Both the position numbers and the translations under genes were made by a program. From the NCBI RefSeq assembly GCF_042433895.1, contig NZ_JBHLUA010000008.1:21470-85469 (forward strand): DNA of 64,000 nucleotides. The letters run 5' to 3'. Position 1 is the stretch's first letter, and each line of letters begins with the position of its first letter. The notes under the pieces are model-generated. The model made no database searches. It was not told the origin of the DNA and saw only the letters and a list, made by a program, of their open reading frames with translations. The DNA is from Mesonia maritima (GTDB taxonomy: Bacteria; Bacteroidota; Bacteroidia; Flavobacteriales; Flavobacteriaceae). This document shows positions 17,165 to 25,284 of this stretch, in pieces.

Positions 17165-17180
17165 GTTTACTTTTGTAAAC
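17165..17180. promoter_or_regulatory. perfect GTTTAC-TTTT-GTAAAC operator next to the start codon
   Basis: A perfect palindrome with 6-bp arms and a 4-bp centre ends two bases before the carboxypeptidase ATG at 17182. It also contains TACTTTTG, a possible -7 element. A bound repressor here would block initiation or early elongation. Binding by the adjacent XRE protein is inferred from the shared half-sites. Confidence 0.6.
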
Positions 17181-17181
17181 T

Positions 17182-18345
17182 ATGAAAGCAACTGAAATTT
17201 TACAATCGTATACTGATATAAAAAACTCGAAATTTAGCAATCGGTATTTATCATATCCTGAAATTGAAGACTACTGTTTAAGCCTTCAAAATGATTCAAT
17301 TTTTAAGATTCAAGAAATCGGGAAATCGGTTCAGGGAAAAAATATTTATTCAATTACTGTTGGTAACGGACCTACAAAAATTTTGCTTTGGTCGCAAATG
17401 CATGGGAACGAATCGACCACTACAAAATCTGTTTTAGACTTATTACAATTCATTTCTAATAAAAAAACTCAAAGTTCACTAACTGATGTTTTGCAAGATT
17501 GTACGCTAACTATTATTCCGGTACTTAATCCTGATGGACTCAAAAATTATACGCGCGTAAATGCGAATGAAGTAGATTTAAATCGTGATGCGCTAGATTT
17601 ATCGCAACCGGAAAGCAGAATTTTACGAAAGGTTTTTACAGAAATTGAACCCGATTTTTGTCTTAATCTTCATGACCAAAGAACGATTTTTAGCGCGGGA
17701 AATCGTCAAACTCCTGCTACAGTTTCCTTTTTAGCTCCGGCTTTTAATGAAAGACGCTCGATAAACGAAAATCGTTTAAATGCGATGCGATTAATTGCTG
17801 AAATGAATACGCATTTGCAAGAAATAATTCCGCAGCAAGTTGGCCGTTATGACGATGCTTTTAATTTAAACTGCGTTGGCGATTATTTTCAGTATAAAAA
17901 TGCGACAACTATTTTATTTGAAGCGGGACATTTTAAAGAAGATTACCAGCGAGAGGAAACCCGAAAATTTATTTTTACAGCCCTTTACAAAGCTTTAAAA
18001 AGCATCGTGAATAAAACGTACAACAATTATTCTGAAAAGGATTACGACCAGATTCCTGAAAATGAAAAATTATTTTTTGATATAATTATTAGAAATGTTG
18101 AAGTAAATAATATAGTAACCGATTTGGCAATTCAATACCAAGAACGATTGGTTAATAATGAACTGAAATTTATTCCGCAGGTAAAAAAAATAGGGGAGTT
18201 GCATAATTTTTTCGGACATCGAGAGTTTGAAGGTAAAGGAAAAATAGTAAGAGTAAATTCTTCGGAAGAAATTCAGCTAGGAATTGATATTCAGCAAATC
18301 AGTTTAAATAATGAAGATTTTTTTATGAATTTAACAATTTCTTAG
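17182..18345 (+). CDS. M14-family zinc carboxypeptidase
   Basis: A 387-residue metallopeptidase. Zinc ligands are His74 and Glu77 (MHGNEST) and His164 (NLHDQR). The substrate-binding pair is in the DLNRDA region (Asn134-Arg135), and the catalytic Glu is E247 in LFEAGHF. There is no signal peptide, so it acts in the cytoplasm. The C-terminal 110 residues form an extra domain not needed for catalysis. The family removes C-terminal residues from peptides or deacylates amino acids; the substrate here is unknown. Several palindromic sites precede it, the last abutting the ATG, so it is probably repressed by the divergent XRE regulator. Confidence 0.88.
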   Translation: MKATEILQSYTDIKNSKFSNRYLSYPEIEDYCLSLQNDSIFKIQEIGKSVQGKNIYSITVGNGPTKILLWSQMHGNESTTTKSVLDLLQFISNKKTQSSLTDVLQDCTLTIIPVLNPDGLKNYTRVNANEVDLNRDALDLSQPESRILRKVFTEIEPDFCLNLHDQRTIFSAGNRQTPATVSFLAPAFNERRSINENRLNAMRLIAEMNTHLQEIIPQQVGRYDDAFNLNCVGDYFQYKNATTILFEAGHFKEDYQREETRKFIFTALYKALKSIVNKTYNNYSEKDYDQIPENEKLFFDIIIRNVEVNNIVTDLAIQYQERLVNNELKFIPQVKKIGELHNFFGHREFEGKGKIVRVNSSEEIQLGIDIQQISLNNEDFFMNLTIS

Positions 18346-18377
18346 TTTCGATTAATCATTATTGAACAAAATTGTAT

Positions 18378-18385
18378 TATTTTTG
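18378..18385 (+). promoter_or_regulatory. probable -7 box of the Lrp/AsnC gene
   Basis: TATTTTTG matches the Bacteroidota -7 consensus, 43 bp before the ATG. No TTG lies at the expected 19-21 bp upstream, so only this half is supported. Confidence 0.45.
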
Positions 18386-18428
18386 CTTTTTTCTTAATTA
18401 AATAGAACAAATTAGAATTTTTATCAAA

Positions 18429-18908
18429 ATGGCAAAATTTAGATTAGACGAAACAGATCATCAAATTTTAGATATTTTAATCGATAATACGCGAACTCCT
18501 TTTACAGATATTGCTAAAAAGTTAAATATTTCAGCCGGAACGGTTCACGTTCGTGTAAAAAAAATGGAAGAAGCCGGAATTATAATCGGTTCTTCGTTAA
18601 CCTTAGACTATAAAAAATTAGGGTATGCGTTTATCGCTTATGTCGGCGTTTTTTTACAGAAAACTTCGCAAACAAAATTTGTATTAGAACGTATAAATCA
18701 AATTCCTTTTGTAACGGTAGCACACGTTACGACAGGGAAATTTAATATTTTCTGTAAAGTTCGAGCAAAAAATACCGAACATGCCAAACAAATTATTTTC
18801 TTATTAGATGATATTGAAGGTGTTTACAGAACGGAAACTATGATTTCGTTAGAAGAAAGCTTAAACGATAAAAAACGTTTAATGCATTCAATTTTTAAGG
18901 AATTGTAG
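18429..18908 (+). CDS. Lrp/AsnC family transcriptional regulator
   Basis: 159 residues. The N-terminal winged helix-turn-helix (about 5-58: DETDHQILDILIDNTRTPFTDIAKKLNISAGTVHVRVKKMEEAGII, described by its key DNA-contact helix TVHVRVKKM) is followed by the RAM/AsnC ligand-binding alpha-beta domain (about 68-150). Such proteins form octamers and respond to amino acids. The neighbouring carboxypeptidase could generate free amino acids, but nothing ties the two directly. It ends at a strong terminator shared with the convergent yebC gene. The target genes are unknown. Confidence 0.9.
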   Translation: MAKFRLDETDHQILDILIDNTRTPFTDIAKKLNISAGTVHVRVKKMEEAGIIIGSSLTLDYKKLGYAFIAYVGVFLQKTSQTKFVLERINQIPFVTVAHVTTGKFNIFCKVRAKNTEHAKQIIFLLDDIEGVYRTETMISLEESLNDKKRLMHSIFKEL

Positions 18909-18927
18909 AAATTTGTTATAAATTCAT

Positions 18928-18963
18928 AAAAAAGGGAGCTAAATTAATTAGCTCCCTTTTTTT
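18928..18963. terminator. bidirectional intrinsic terminator
   Basis: Arms AAAAAAGGGAGCTAA and TTAGCTCCCTTTTTTT around a 5-nt loop lie between the convergent Lrp/AsnC and yebC genes, with T runs in both directions. Confidence 0.88.
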
Positions 18964-18988
18964 ATATCTACGGAAAATTATTTTTGAA

Positions 18989-19699
18989 TTAATCTTCCAT
19001 GGTATGATAAACGTTTTGAACATCATCGTCATCTTCAATTTTTTCGAGAAGTTTTTCAACGTCTTCTTTTTCTTCTTCACTTAATTTTTTAGTAACGGTT
19101 GGAATTCTATCGAAACCGGAAGAAAGAATTTCAATTTCACGATCTTCTAATTCTTTTTGAATCGCCCCAAAACTCTCGAAAGGTGCGTAGAGTAAAATTC
19201 CGTCTTCATCTTCAAAAACTTCTTCCACACCAAAATCTATAAATTCCAGTTCGAGTTCTTCTACATCTAAACCTTCCGCTTTTATTCTGAAATTACAAGT
19301 ATGATCGAACATAAATTCTACCGAACCTGAAGTTCCTAAACTTCCGTTACATTTATTAAAATACGAACGAACGTTCGCAACAGTTCTGGTGTTATTATCT
19401 GTAGCGGTTTCAATTAAAACGGCAATTCCGTGTGGTGCGTAACCTTCAAACAGCACTACTTTATAATCGCCTAAACTTTTATCTGAAGCGCGTTTTATTG
19501 CACGTTCAATATTATCTTTAGGCATATTTACGCTCTTGGCGTTTTGTATTACCGCGCGTAATTTTGAATTGGCCTCAGGATCTGGACCTCCTTCTTTAAC
19601 AGCCATTACAATATCTTTACCAATTCTGGTAAATGCTTTAGACATTGCAGACCAACGTTTCATTTTTCGTGCTTTACGAAATTCAAAAGCTCTTCCCAT
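18989..19699 (-). CDS. yebC: YebC/PmpR family protein (transcription or translation factor)
   Basis: 236 residues. It starts MGRAFEFRKARK and has the family hallmarks WSAMSKAFTRIGKDIVMAVK, the GGPDPEANSKLR block and AKSVNMPKDNIERAIKRA within residues 15-80, then two alpha-beta domains (domain III has EGYAPHGIAVLIE and TATDNNTRTVANVR). YebC proteins were long treated as DNA-binding regulators; more recent work supports a role in easing ribosome stalling at proline stretches. The length and motifs are normal. It is transcribed leftwards as a single gene. Confidence 0.94.
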   Translation of the reverse strand: MGRAFEFRKARKMKRWSAMSKAFTRIGKDIVMAVKEGGPDPEANSKLRAVIQNAKSVNMPKDNIERAIKRASDKSLGDYKVVLFEGYAPHGIAVLIETATDNNTRTVANVRSYFNKCNGSLGTSGSVEFMFDHTCNFRIKAEGLDVEELELEFIDFGVEEVFEDEDGILLYAPFESFGAIQKELEDREIEILSSGFDRIPTVTKKLSEEEKEDVEKLLEKIEDDDDVQNVYHTMED

Positions 19700-19725
19700 G
19701 TGTTGTTTCTAAGAAAATCTGATTG

Positions 19726-19733
19726 CAAAAATA
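19726..19733 (-). promoter_or_regulatory. probable -7 box of yebC
   Basis: TATTTTTG on the minus strand, 26 bp before the yebC ATG, matches the Bacteroidota consensus; no clear -33 TTG is seen upstream. Confidence 0.45.
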
Positions 19734-19742
19734 AGAAAACTG

Positions 19743-20777
19743 TTAATCGTTTGGTATATGACGCGCTAAAAATTCTTCATTAGTTTTATTTAGCTGATTG
19801 ATTACGACTTGGCGGTTTTCATATAAATCGTTATTAATTTTATTATAGTTTTCTCCGGCTTTATTTACTTCATTTACTTTTTTATTATACGCATCGATTT
19901 GCTCTTTGGTGCGTTTTCTTTGCGGTGTATCATCGATCGCTTTTTTAATTTTTTCGAAATCTTCAGATAAAACTAAAAAGCTAGTAATTTCCGGAATCGT
20001 GTTGTTCACTTGATCAATATAAAATTTGAAAGCTTTCTCGGTGCTTTTTATGAGTGAATTATCGTTTTTATATTTTTCGGTTTCTTCAATTGCACGTAAA
20101 CCCTCTTCGGCGCTTTGTTTTAGCGCATTTGCGTTTTGCTGAATTGCGGCAACATCGCCTTTTTCTAAGGCTTCCATTAAATACATTTCATTAAAATTCA
20201 CTTTAAAAAACATTAAATAAAGTTTATTGTAATAATCGAAAACCTCTCCCGAAATTTTCATTTTTTTACCTAGATCGGTTTCATCTTCAATAACATTAAT
20301 GTTGTGCGCTTCAGCATATTTTCTAAAATTTTCTTCGTAAAGTTGTTGTGCTTCCGTCATTTTTTCATTAGTCATTTCTTGCGCATTCATATAGGCTTCC
20401 ATACTGTCGTAAGATTGCTCGGCGACAGCTTTCATATCGATTATTTTTTCATAATCTTGCCGAAGTAAATTTTTGTATAGCGTTAAATTGTTGAGTACTT
20501 GTTTTTTATATTCTTCGCCTTCGTAGGTATCGGCTTTTTCAATTTTATCGATCGATTTTTCTACACTTTTAATTAATTGTTGGCGCTTTCGTTCTACATT
20601 TCTATCGCTTTTATCGTGCGCCATTGCTTTGGTATAGCGCCACATGTTTTTTGTGATTTCTTGTTGTTCTGCACTTACAAAATCTAAATATGCCGATGCC
20701 GAATCGAAACTTTGTGCTTGTAATAAAAAGCCGGAAAGGCTCAAAAAAAGTAAAAGAGAAAGAGTAATTTTTTTCAT
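19743..20777 (-). CDS. secreted all-helical protein of unknown function (LIC11966-like)
   Basis: 344 residues with a signal peptide (1-22, ending LLQAQ). The mature part is almost entirely charged amphipathic helix with no Cys, rich in Glu, Lys and Asn, e.g. NVERKRQQLIKSVEKSIDKI and NKAGENYNKINNDLYENRQ. From memory, similar proteins are catalogued as LIC11966 family surface proteins; the function is unknown. The gene starts 2 bp after prc ends and so is probably cotranscribed with that periplasmic protease. It could be a substrate, adaptor or regulator of Prc, which is conjecture from adjacency alone. Confidence 0.6.
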   Translation of the reverse strand: MKKITLSLLLFLSLSGFLLQAQSFDSASAYLDFVSAEQQEITKNMWRYTKAMAHDKSDRNVERKRQQLIKSVEKSIDKIEKADTYEGEEYKKQVLNNLTLYKNLLRQDYEKIIDMKAVAEQSYDSMEAYMNAQEMTNEKMTEAQQLYEENFRKYAEAHNINVIEDETDLGKKMKISGEVFDYYNKLYLMFFKVNFNEMYLMEALEKGDVAAIQQNANALKQSAEEGLRAIEETEKYKNDNSLIKSTEKAFKFYIDQVNNTIPEITSFLVLSEDFEKIKKAIDDTPQRKRTKEQIDAYNKKVNEVNKAGENYNKINNDLYENRQVVINQLNKTNEEFLARHIPND

Positions 20778-20779
20778 AG

Positions 20780-22843
20780 TTAATGGTTTTGTAAATTAAT
20801 ATAATCGGTTAAAATGTTGTAGGCTTCTTCAATATAAATTTCACTTGAAATTTCTTCTATAACTTGTTCATTCATCGTTTTATAATCGGGTGAATAACTA
20901 AGAACTTCGGTTGTAGAATTCGTGTTTTTAGTTGTAAAATTCGTTTTAAATTCATTTTTAAAATTGGTATAAGGTTTCCATAAATCTTTATATTCTTGTG
21001 TTCGATTATAGTTTTCAATAGGGGTTAAAATTTCTTCTGAAGTATCAAAATAAGCTTTTACTAAATTTTTATTGGTTTGTTTTAGCAGGTGAAAACCTTT
21101 GTTATTTGCTACTCTTTCTTCACTTAATCTTTTTAAATGCTGAATAGGAATTGTTGGCAAAGGTCTTGGTTTTAAAGTTATTTTAGCAGAATCTGCTTTA
21201 AGCGCAAAATCTTGAAATTTTTCCGAAGTTTTTAATCCATCGTATAATGAGGGTAGTAAAATATCGGGTTGAACGCCAATACCTTGATGACTTCTTCCGG
21301 TAGAGCGATAAAATTTTTCTACCGTAAGTTTTACAAATCCTAAATCTTGATCGGTTTCATCTAAGGGTAAAATTACTTGCGCGCTGGCTTTTCCGTGCGT
21401 TGGCGTACCTACAATTAGCGCGCGATTGTAATCTTGCATCGCTGCAGAAAAAAATTCTGAAGCAGAAGCAGAAAAATGATTCACTAAAACCACCATAGGT
21501 TTGGTAAATAAACTACCGCGATTGGCATCTTTTATGGTAAATGTTTCGCCGTTATTGTATTTTAAAATAGAAAGCGGACCTTTATTAATGAACATTCCCG
21601 ATAAATCTGTCGCTTCTTTCATCGCGCCGCCTCCATTAAAACGAAGATCTAAAATTAAACCTTCAATATTTTCTTGCTGAAGTTTATAAAGTTGTTTTGC
21701 CACATCGTTTGCAACTCCTAAACCGTTTGGCGATTCTAAATCGGTATAAAAACTTGGCAATTTTATGTAACCGAATTTTTTATCTTTTTCTACTATAAAA
21801 CCGGTAATTGAATTTTCTTCAACTTTTTGTAGGGTTCGCGTAAGTTTTACCTGTTGAATTCTTCCATTTTTTTTCTTTAGCGTAAAGAGAATTGTTTTAT
21901 GATCTTCAGCTCGGGTAAAATCTTGAATATCTTCATCAGAAACGCAATAGGTTTTTAAAACATCGCCATTCGATTCTAGCGATTTAATAATATCGTTCAC
22001 TTCGAAATCTGCGTGTTTAAAAGCAGGACTTCCAGGCGAGATGTAACGAACTACAATTTCTCCTGAATCATTTTTTTCCGTAGAAAATCCAAATGATTCT
22101 TGATTACTCGAAATAGAACGCTCGAAACCAACTTTTTCTGAATTGCTGAAAAAAGAAGAATGCGGGTCTTGGTATTTTAAAAGGGCATTTAAAAAACTAT
22201 TTTTCGCAAATTCTTTTACGTTACCATCTTTTAGGCTTATTTCGTTTAAGAGGCAAAGATTTTTGGCAATAATTTTTGGTTTTATTTCTTTCTCTAACCG
22301 ATTAAAGTTTTTTTGAATGGAACTTAAAATCGTGTCTTGCTCTACAATTTCATCAAGAATTTCTTTCTTTATTTTTTTTCGCCAATACTCTTTTAAAGCT
22401 ATATTATTTTCAATTGAAAACGGCACAGCTTCAGGGTTTAGCGTAATTTTTTCAGCATTGTTATACTGAAATTTTTCTGTATTGAAATCATTCAAAAAAT
22501 TTTTTACAAAAAATATCTGTTTTAATAATTCAACATTATATTTTTCAATAAAATCGCAATCATGGTTTTTAATATTATCATCTAATTGAAAACGGTCTTC
22601 TTTAAAAATTGAATAATTTTCTTGGGTAAAAAACTCAGCGTCAGGATCTAAGTTTTTAATGAAAAGTTTAAATACCGAACTTGAAAGACTATCGGTTAAC
22701 GGTTTGGGTTGATAGTGCGATCTTTCCACAATATTTTGAACCGCCGCAACTCTTTTACAAAAGCGCGTTTGTGCTTGTATAGTAAAGGAAAAACTTAAGA
22801 GAAAAATATTGAGAAATAAAAAGAAGTGTAATTTTTTTACCAT
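20780..22843 (-). CDS. prc: tail-specific (C-terminal processing) protease, S41 family
   Basis: 687 residues. A signal peptide (about 1-24, ending FTIQAQ) precedes a large helical N-terminal domain, a PDZ domain (about 235-330, KNDSGEIVVRYISPGSPAFK) and the S41 catalytic domain. The nucleophile is in VNHFSASASEFF (around residues 456-461) and the general-base Lys in THGKASAQ (around 484). A C-terminal helical domain ends the protein. The architecture and length match E. coli Prc more than the shorter CtpA. It degrades periplasmic proteins from their C-termini and can control peptidoglycan hydrolases. It leads a two-gene unit with the helical secreted protein. Confidence 0.92.
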   Translation of the reverse strand: MVKKLHFFLFLNIFLLSFSFTIQAQTRFCKRVAAVQNIVERSHYQPKPLTDSLSSSVFKLFIKNLDPDAEFFTQENYSIFKEDRFQLDDNIKNHDCDFIEKYNVELLKQIFFVKNFLNDFNTEKFQYNNAEKITLNPEAVPFSIENNIALKEYWRKKIKKEILDEIVEQDTILSSIQKNFNRLEKEIKPKIIAKNLCLLNEISLKDGNVKEFAKNSFLNALLKYQDPHSSFFSNSEKVGFERSISSNQESFGFSTEKNDSGEIVVRYISPGSPAFKHADFEVNDIIKSLESNGDVLKTYCVSDEDIQDFTRAEDHKTILFTLKKKNGRIQQVKLTRTLQKVEENSITGFIVEKDKKFGYIKLPSFYTDLESPNGLGVANDVAKQLYKLQQENIEGLILDLRFNGGGAMKEATDLSGMFINKGPLSILKYNNGETFTIKDANRGSLFTKPMVVLVNHFSASASEFFSAAMQDYNRALIVGTPTHGKASAQVILPLDETDQDLGFVKLTVEKFYRSTGRSHQGIGVQPDILLPSLYDGLKTSEKFQDFALKADSAKITLKPRPLPTIPIQHLKRLSEERVANNKGFHLLKQTNKNLVKAYFDTSEEILTPIENYNRTQEYKDLWKPYTNFKNEFKTNFTTKNTNSTTEVLSYSPDYKTMNEQVIEEISSEIYIEEAYNILTDYINLQNH

Positions 22844-22895
22844 TCACCGAGAATTTATAAGTTGTCTGTAATTTTCTTAAATCGTTGTTAAATAT

Positions 22896-22937
22896 AAAAA
22901 AAGCGTTCTGTTTTTCTAAATTACAGAACGCTTTTTT
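22896..22937 (-). terminator. intrinsic terminator after the pterin dehydratase gene
   Basis: Arms AAAAAAAGCGTTCTG and CAGAACGCTTTTTT form a strong hairpin with a 13-nt loop between the stop of the dehydratase gene and the start of prc, both leftward. It should insulate prc from the upstream transcript. Confidence 0.82.
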
Positions 22938-22977
22938 AAAGATTGCTTAAAAATTTAGATTTTACAGTTTCCTAAAT

Positions 22978-23265
22978 TTATTCGGTGTCAATAATTTTCT
23001 CAATCGTGGTTGCCATTTTAAAATCTTTTTCGGTAACTCCGCCAGCATCGTGCGTGGATAACGAAATACTTAGCGTGTTGTAAACATTTGTCCATTCAGG
23101 ATGGTGTTGTTGTGCTTCCGCTTCAAAAGCGATTCTAGTCATAATACTAAAAGTTTCTTTAAAATTTTCAAACTCAAATTTGGTTTGCAAAGCGTTTTCT
23201 TGAAATTGCCAACCTTCTAATTTTTCAAGTTTTTTAGAAATTTCTTTTTCAGATAAAGGATTCAT
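22978..23265 (-). CDS. 4a-hydroxytetrahydrobiopterin dehydratase (pterin carbinolamine dehydratase)
   Basis: 95 residues from MNPLSEKEISKKLEKLEGW, the natural family start; a TTG seven codons upstream would add a non-conserved extension. The active-site motif is QQHHPEWTNVYN (about residues 53-64), with a later conserved STHDAGGVTEKD. The enzyme regenerates dihydropterin after aromatic amino acid hydroxylases such as phenylalanine hydroxylase and can also work in molybdopterin or folate chemistry. No hydroxylase gene lies in the window. It is a single-gene unit closed by a terminator. Confidence 0.92.
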   Translation of the reverse strand: MNPLSEKEISKKLEKLEGWQFQENALQTKFEFENFKETFSIMTRIAFEAEAQQHHPEWTNVYNTLSISLSTHDAGGVTEKDFKMATTIEKIIDTE

Positions 23266-23368
23266 ATCGATTTTTTTTAAATTCAAACATTCAATTTAAA
23301 TTTAAGCGAATTATTTTAATTTGGTCCGCTTTTCGCTTTAAGTTTATTAATAATGACCACTATTTTCT

Positions 23369-24250
23369 ATGGAAATGAAGAAACAAATTCAAAAAATTAT
23401 AGCAATAACTTTTTTTATCTCTATTCTTGCGAGTTGCAGTAGCGATGATGATGGTTCGTCTTCAACTAAATACGATGCTGAAACTGCTTACGAACTAAAA
23501 AATATTCCTTACGGAAAGCAAGAGCTTCAAGTTGCTGATATTTATTTACCCGCAAATAGAAATGCAAATGACACAAAAGTTATGCTATTAATTCACGGTG
23601 GCGCTTGGGTTTCGGGCGATAAAAAAGATGTAGATTATATTGTGGACATTGCGCGAGATAATTTTCCTGAATACGCGGTGGTAAATATGAATTACAGATT
23701 TCCTGATGATGAAAACACAGCATTTCCGATGCAAATTAATGATGTGGAAATGTTAGTTGAACACTTACAAGATAATCGAGAAGAGTACACAATTTCAGAA
23801 GAAATGGGAATTATAGGAGTGAGTGCTGGAGCACATTTAGCGTTATTATATTCGTATGCTTATGATGATGAAAATAAAGCAAACGCAGTTTGTAGTATTG
23901 TTGGACGGACAGATTTTACCGACGAAAATTATTTAAATAGCTCATATTACGATGTGTTTAGACAAATATTAATTGGTGATGTTGAATATGAAGAACATCC
24001 AGAAGAGTTTGAAAAAGTAAGTCCGGTTTATCAAGTTACCGCTTCTGCGCCGCCAACAATTATGTTTTATGGAGATCAAGATCCGTTAGTTCCAGTAACG
24101 CAAGGTCCATTATTAGAAAATAAATTAAATGCTGAAGGAATTTACAATGAATTCTATTTATATGAAGGTGTTGGTCACGGCGATTGGGATGCTGAAGGGT
24201 TTCTGGATGTAGAAAATAAATTAGTGAATTTTTTAGAGGAATATTTGTAA
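23369..24250 (+). CDS. alpha/beta hydrolase (carboxylesterase-like) lipoprotein
   Basis: 293 residues. The signal peptide ends ILASC with lipidation at Cys23; the next residues SSDDDGSSS resemble the Bacteroidota lipoprotein export signal, so it is probably displayed on the outer membrane surface. The hydrolase fold shows the oxyanion motif HGGAW (76-80), the nucleophile Ser152 in GVSAGA, an acid in YGDQDPLVP (236 or 238) and His270 in GVGHGDW. It resembles the esterase/lipase family related to hormone-sensitive lipase. The substrate is unknown. It stands alone; an 8-bp gap separates it from the convergent SDR gene, with no terminator between. Confidence 0.88.
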   Translation: MEMKKQIQKIIAITFFISILASCSSDDDGSSSTKYDAETAYELKNIPYGKQELQVADIYLPANRNANDTKVMLLIHGGAWVSGDKKDVDYIVDIARDNFPEYAVVNMNYRFPDDENTAFPMQINDVEMLVEHLQDNREEYTISEEMGIIGVSAGAHLALLYSYAYDDENKANAVCSIVGRTDFTDENYLNSSYYDVFRQILIGDVEYEEHPEEFEKVSPVYQVTASAPPTIMFYGDQDPLVPVTQGPLLENKLNAEGIYNEFYLYEGVGHGDWDAEGFLDVENKLVNFLEEYL

Positions 24251-24258
24251 ATTTTCAA

Positions 24259-25083
24259 CTATTGCGCTGTTGTACTTTTTACTACATCTTGAATGGAAAG
24301 TTGAAGGTTTTTAGGTAATCGATTATCCCTAGGAAGTACCGCTAAAAAACGATCGTTATTAGAATCGAATACATTTTTAAAAAGCGGATCGTCAATTTCG
24401 AGCATTTCGCAAATTTCAAAAATTAAGTCGCTATGGTGAATTAAATCATTACTTCCTAAATGAAAAACACCATTTAAATTTCGATTAATTATATAATGAA
24501 TTTGCTGGGTGAAATGGCTCACGCTCGTAGCATTTATTACCACATTCGGAAAAACTTCAATCGGTTCGTTTACTTGATGAAGTTTTTTTATTTCTTCAAC
24601 TCGAGGAGAATTCGCGCCAAAAATCATGGGTAATCTCGCGATTACATAATTATGATTTGGTAATCGTAAAAGCGCGTTTTCAATTTTTATTTTAAATCTT
24701 CCATAAACGCTAATCGACAAAGTTTTGTCGTATTCATAAGAAGGGAAATTTGTAAATGCATCAAAAACATTAGTAGAAGAAAGAAAAATAATTTTTTTAT
24801 TCTCTTTCATTACATAATGAATACATTCAAAATGGGCTATTAATTGCGCTTCAAAATTTCCGCGTATACAAGAAATTACAATATCGGGTTTAAAATTTTC
24901 AAGTAGAATTTCAATATTTTCAGTTTCAAAATCCCAACAATGAAAATGGTGATTTTTTTCAAATAAAGAATCTTGCGAAAAATAAGTTCCGTGGACGTTA
25001 AAATAGGGTAGAAGCTCTTTGTAAAGTGCGTTTCCTAGAAAACCACTTCCGCCTAAAATTAATATTTTTTTTGTCTTTTGAAT
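24259..25083 (-). CDS. extended SDR (RmlD/NAD-dependent epimerase-like) with no canonical start codon
   Basis: The reading frame is open and clearly coding from the ACA codon before KKILILGGSGFLGNALY to the stop, about 270 residues: Rossmann motif GGSGFLG, FKPDIVISCIRGN, a catalytic-type YGRFK (YxxxK), RLPMIFG and FHLGSNDL. It would be a complete NAD(P)-binding sugar-nucleotide or SDR-type enzyme. No ATG, GTG or TTG lies in frame before the Rossmann motif; the first in-frame ATG is internal, at 24810, after the nucleotide-binding domain. The start given here is an ATT, three codons before the ACA where an ATG would be expected. Either a rare start is used or the gene is recently inactivated. 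Confidence 0.6.
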   Translation of the reverse strand: MQKTKKILILGGSGFLGNALYKELLPYFNVHGTYFSQDSLFEKNHHFHCWDFETENIEILLENFKPDIVISCIRGNFEAQLIAHFECIHYVMKENKKIIFLSSTNVFDAFTNFPSYEYDKTLSISVYGRFKIKIENALLRLPNHNYVIARLPMIFGANSPRVEEIKKLHQVNEPIEVFPNVVINATSVSHFTQQIHYIINRNLNGVFHLGSNDLIHHSDLIFEICEMLEIDDPLFKNVFDSNNDRFLAVLPRDNRLPKNLQLSIQDVVKSTTAQ

Positions 25084-25114
25084 AAGTCTTTCCCTTTTTA
25101 AATATAAACGACGA

Positions 25115-25210
25115 AAAAGTAAACTACCTCGGGACTAGCAGAGGCATTCGTTGGAAATAAATTTTTAAATTCGAGGCAAGCCTTGGAGTATTAAACCCTT
25201 TGGCGGGGCC
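25115..25210. repeat. structured GC-richer intergenic element
   Basis: This stretch is visibly richer in G and C than its surroundings and holds short hairpins: CCTC-gggactagca-GAGG near 25127, and AAATTTTT/AATTCG segments (from about 25160) that can pair with CGAATT/AAAAATTT about 60 bp to the right. No gene is seen on either strand. It resembles dispersed intergenic repeats of flavobacterial genomes, but only one copy is in the window, so repetition is not shown here. Confidence 0.4.
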
Positions 25211-25214
25211 AATA

Positions 25215-25263
25215 AAAACTAGTGCCTACGAATTGCTGAAAAATTTCTGTAAACACTAGTTTT
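25215..25263 (-). terminator. long-loop inverted repeat after gcvT, possible terminator
   Basis: 10-bp perfect arms AAAACTAGTG (25215-25224) and CACTAGTTTT (25254-25263) with a 29-nt loop, 22 bp after the gcvT stop on the minus strand and followed there by a T-rich run. The long loop makes it a weaker terminator candidate; it may instead be the edge of the neighbouring structured element. Confidence 0.45.
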
Positions 25264-25284
25264 ATAAAAAAGTTTGTCCCTTAA

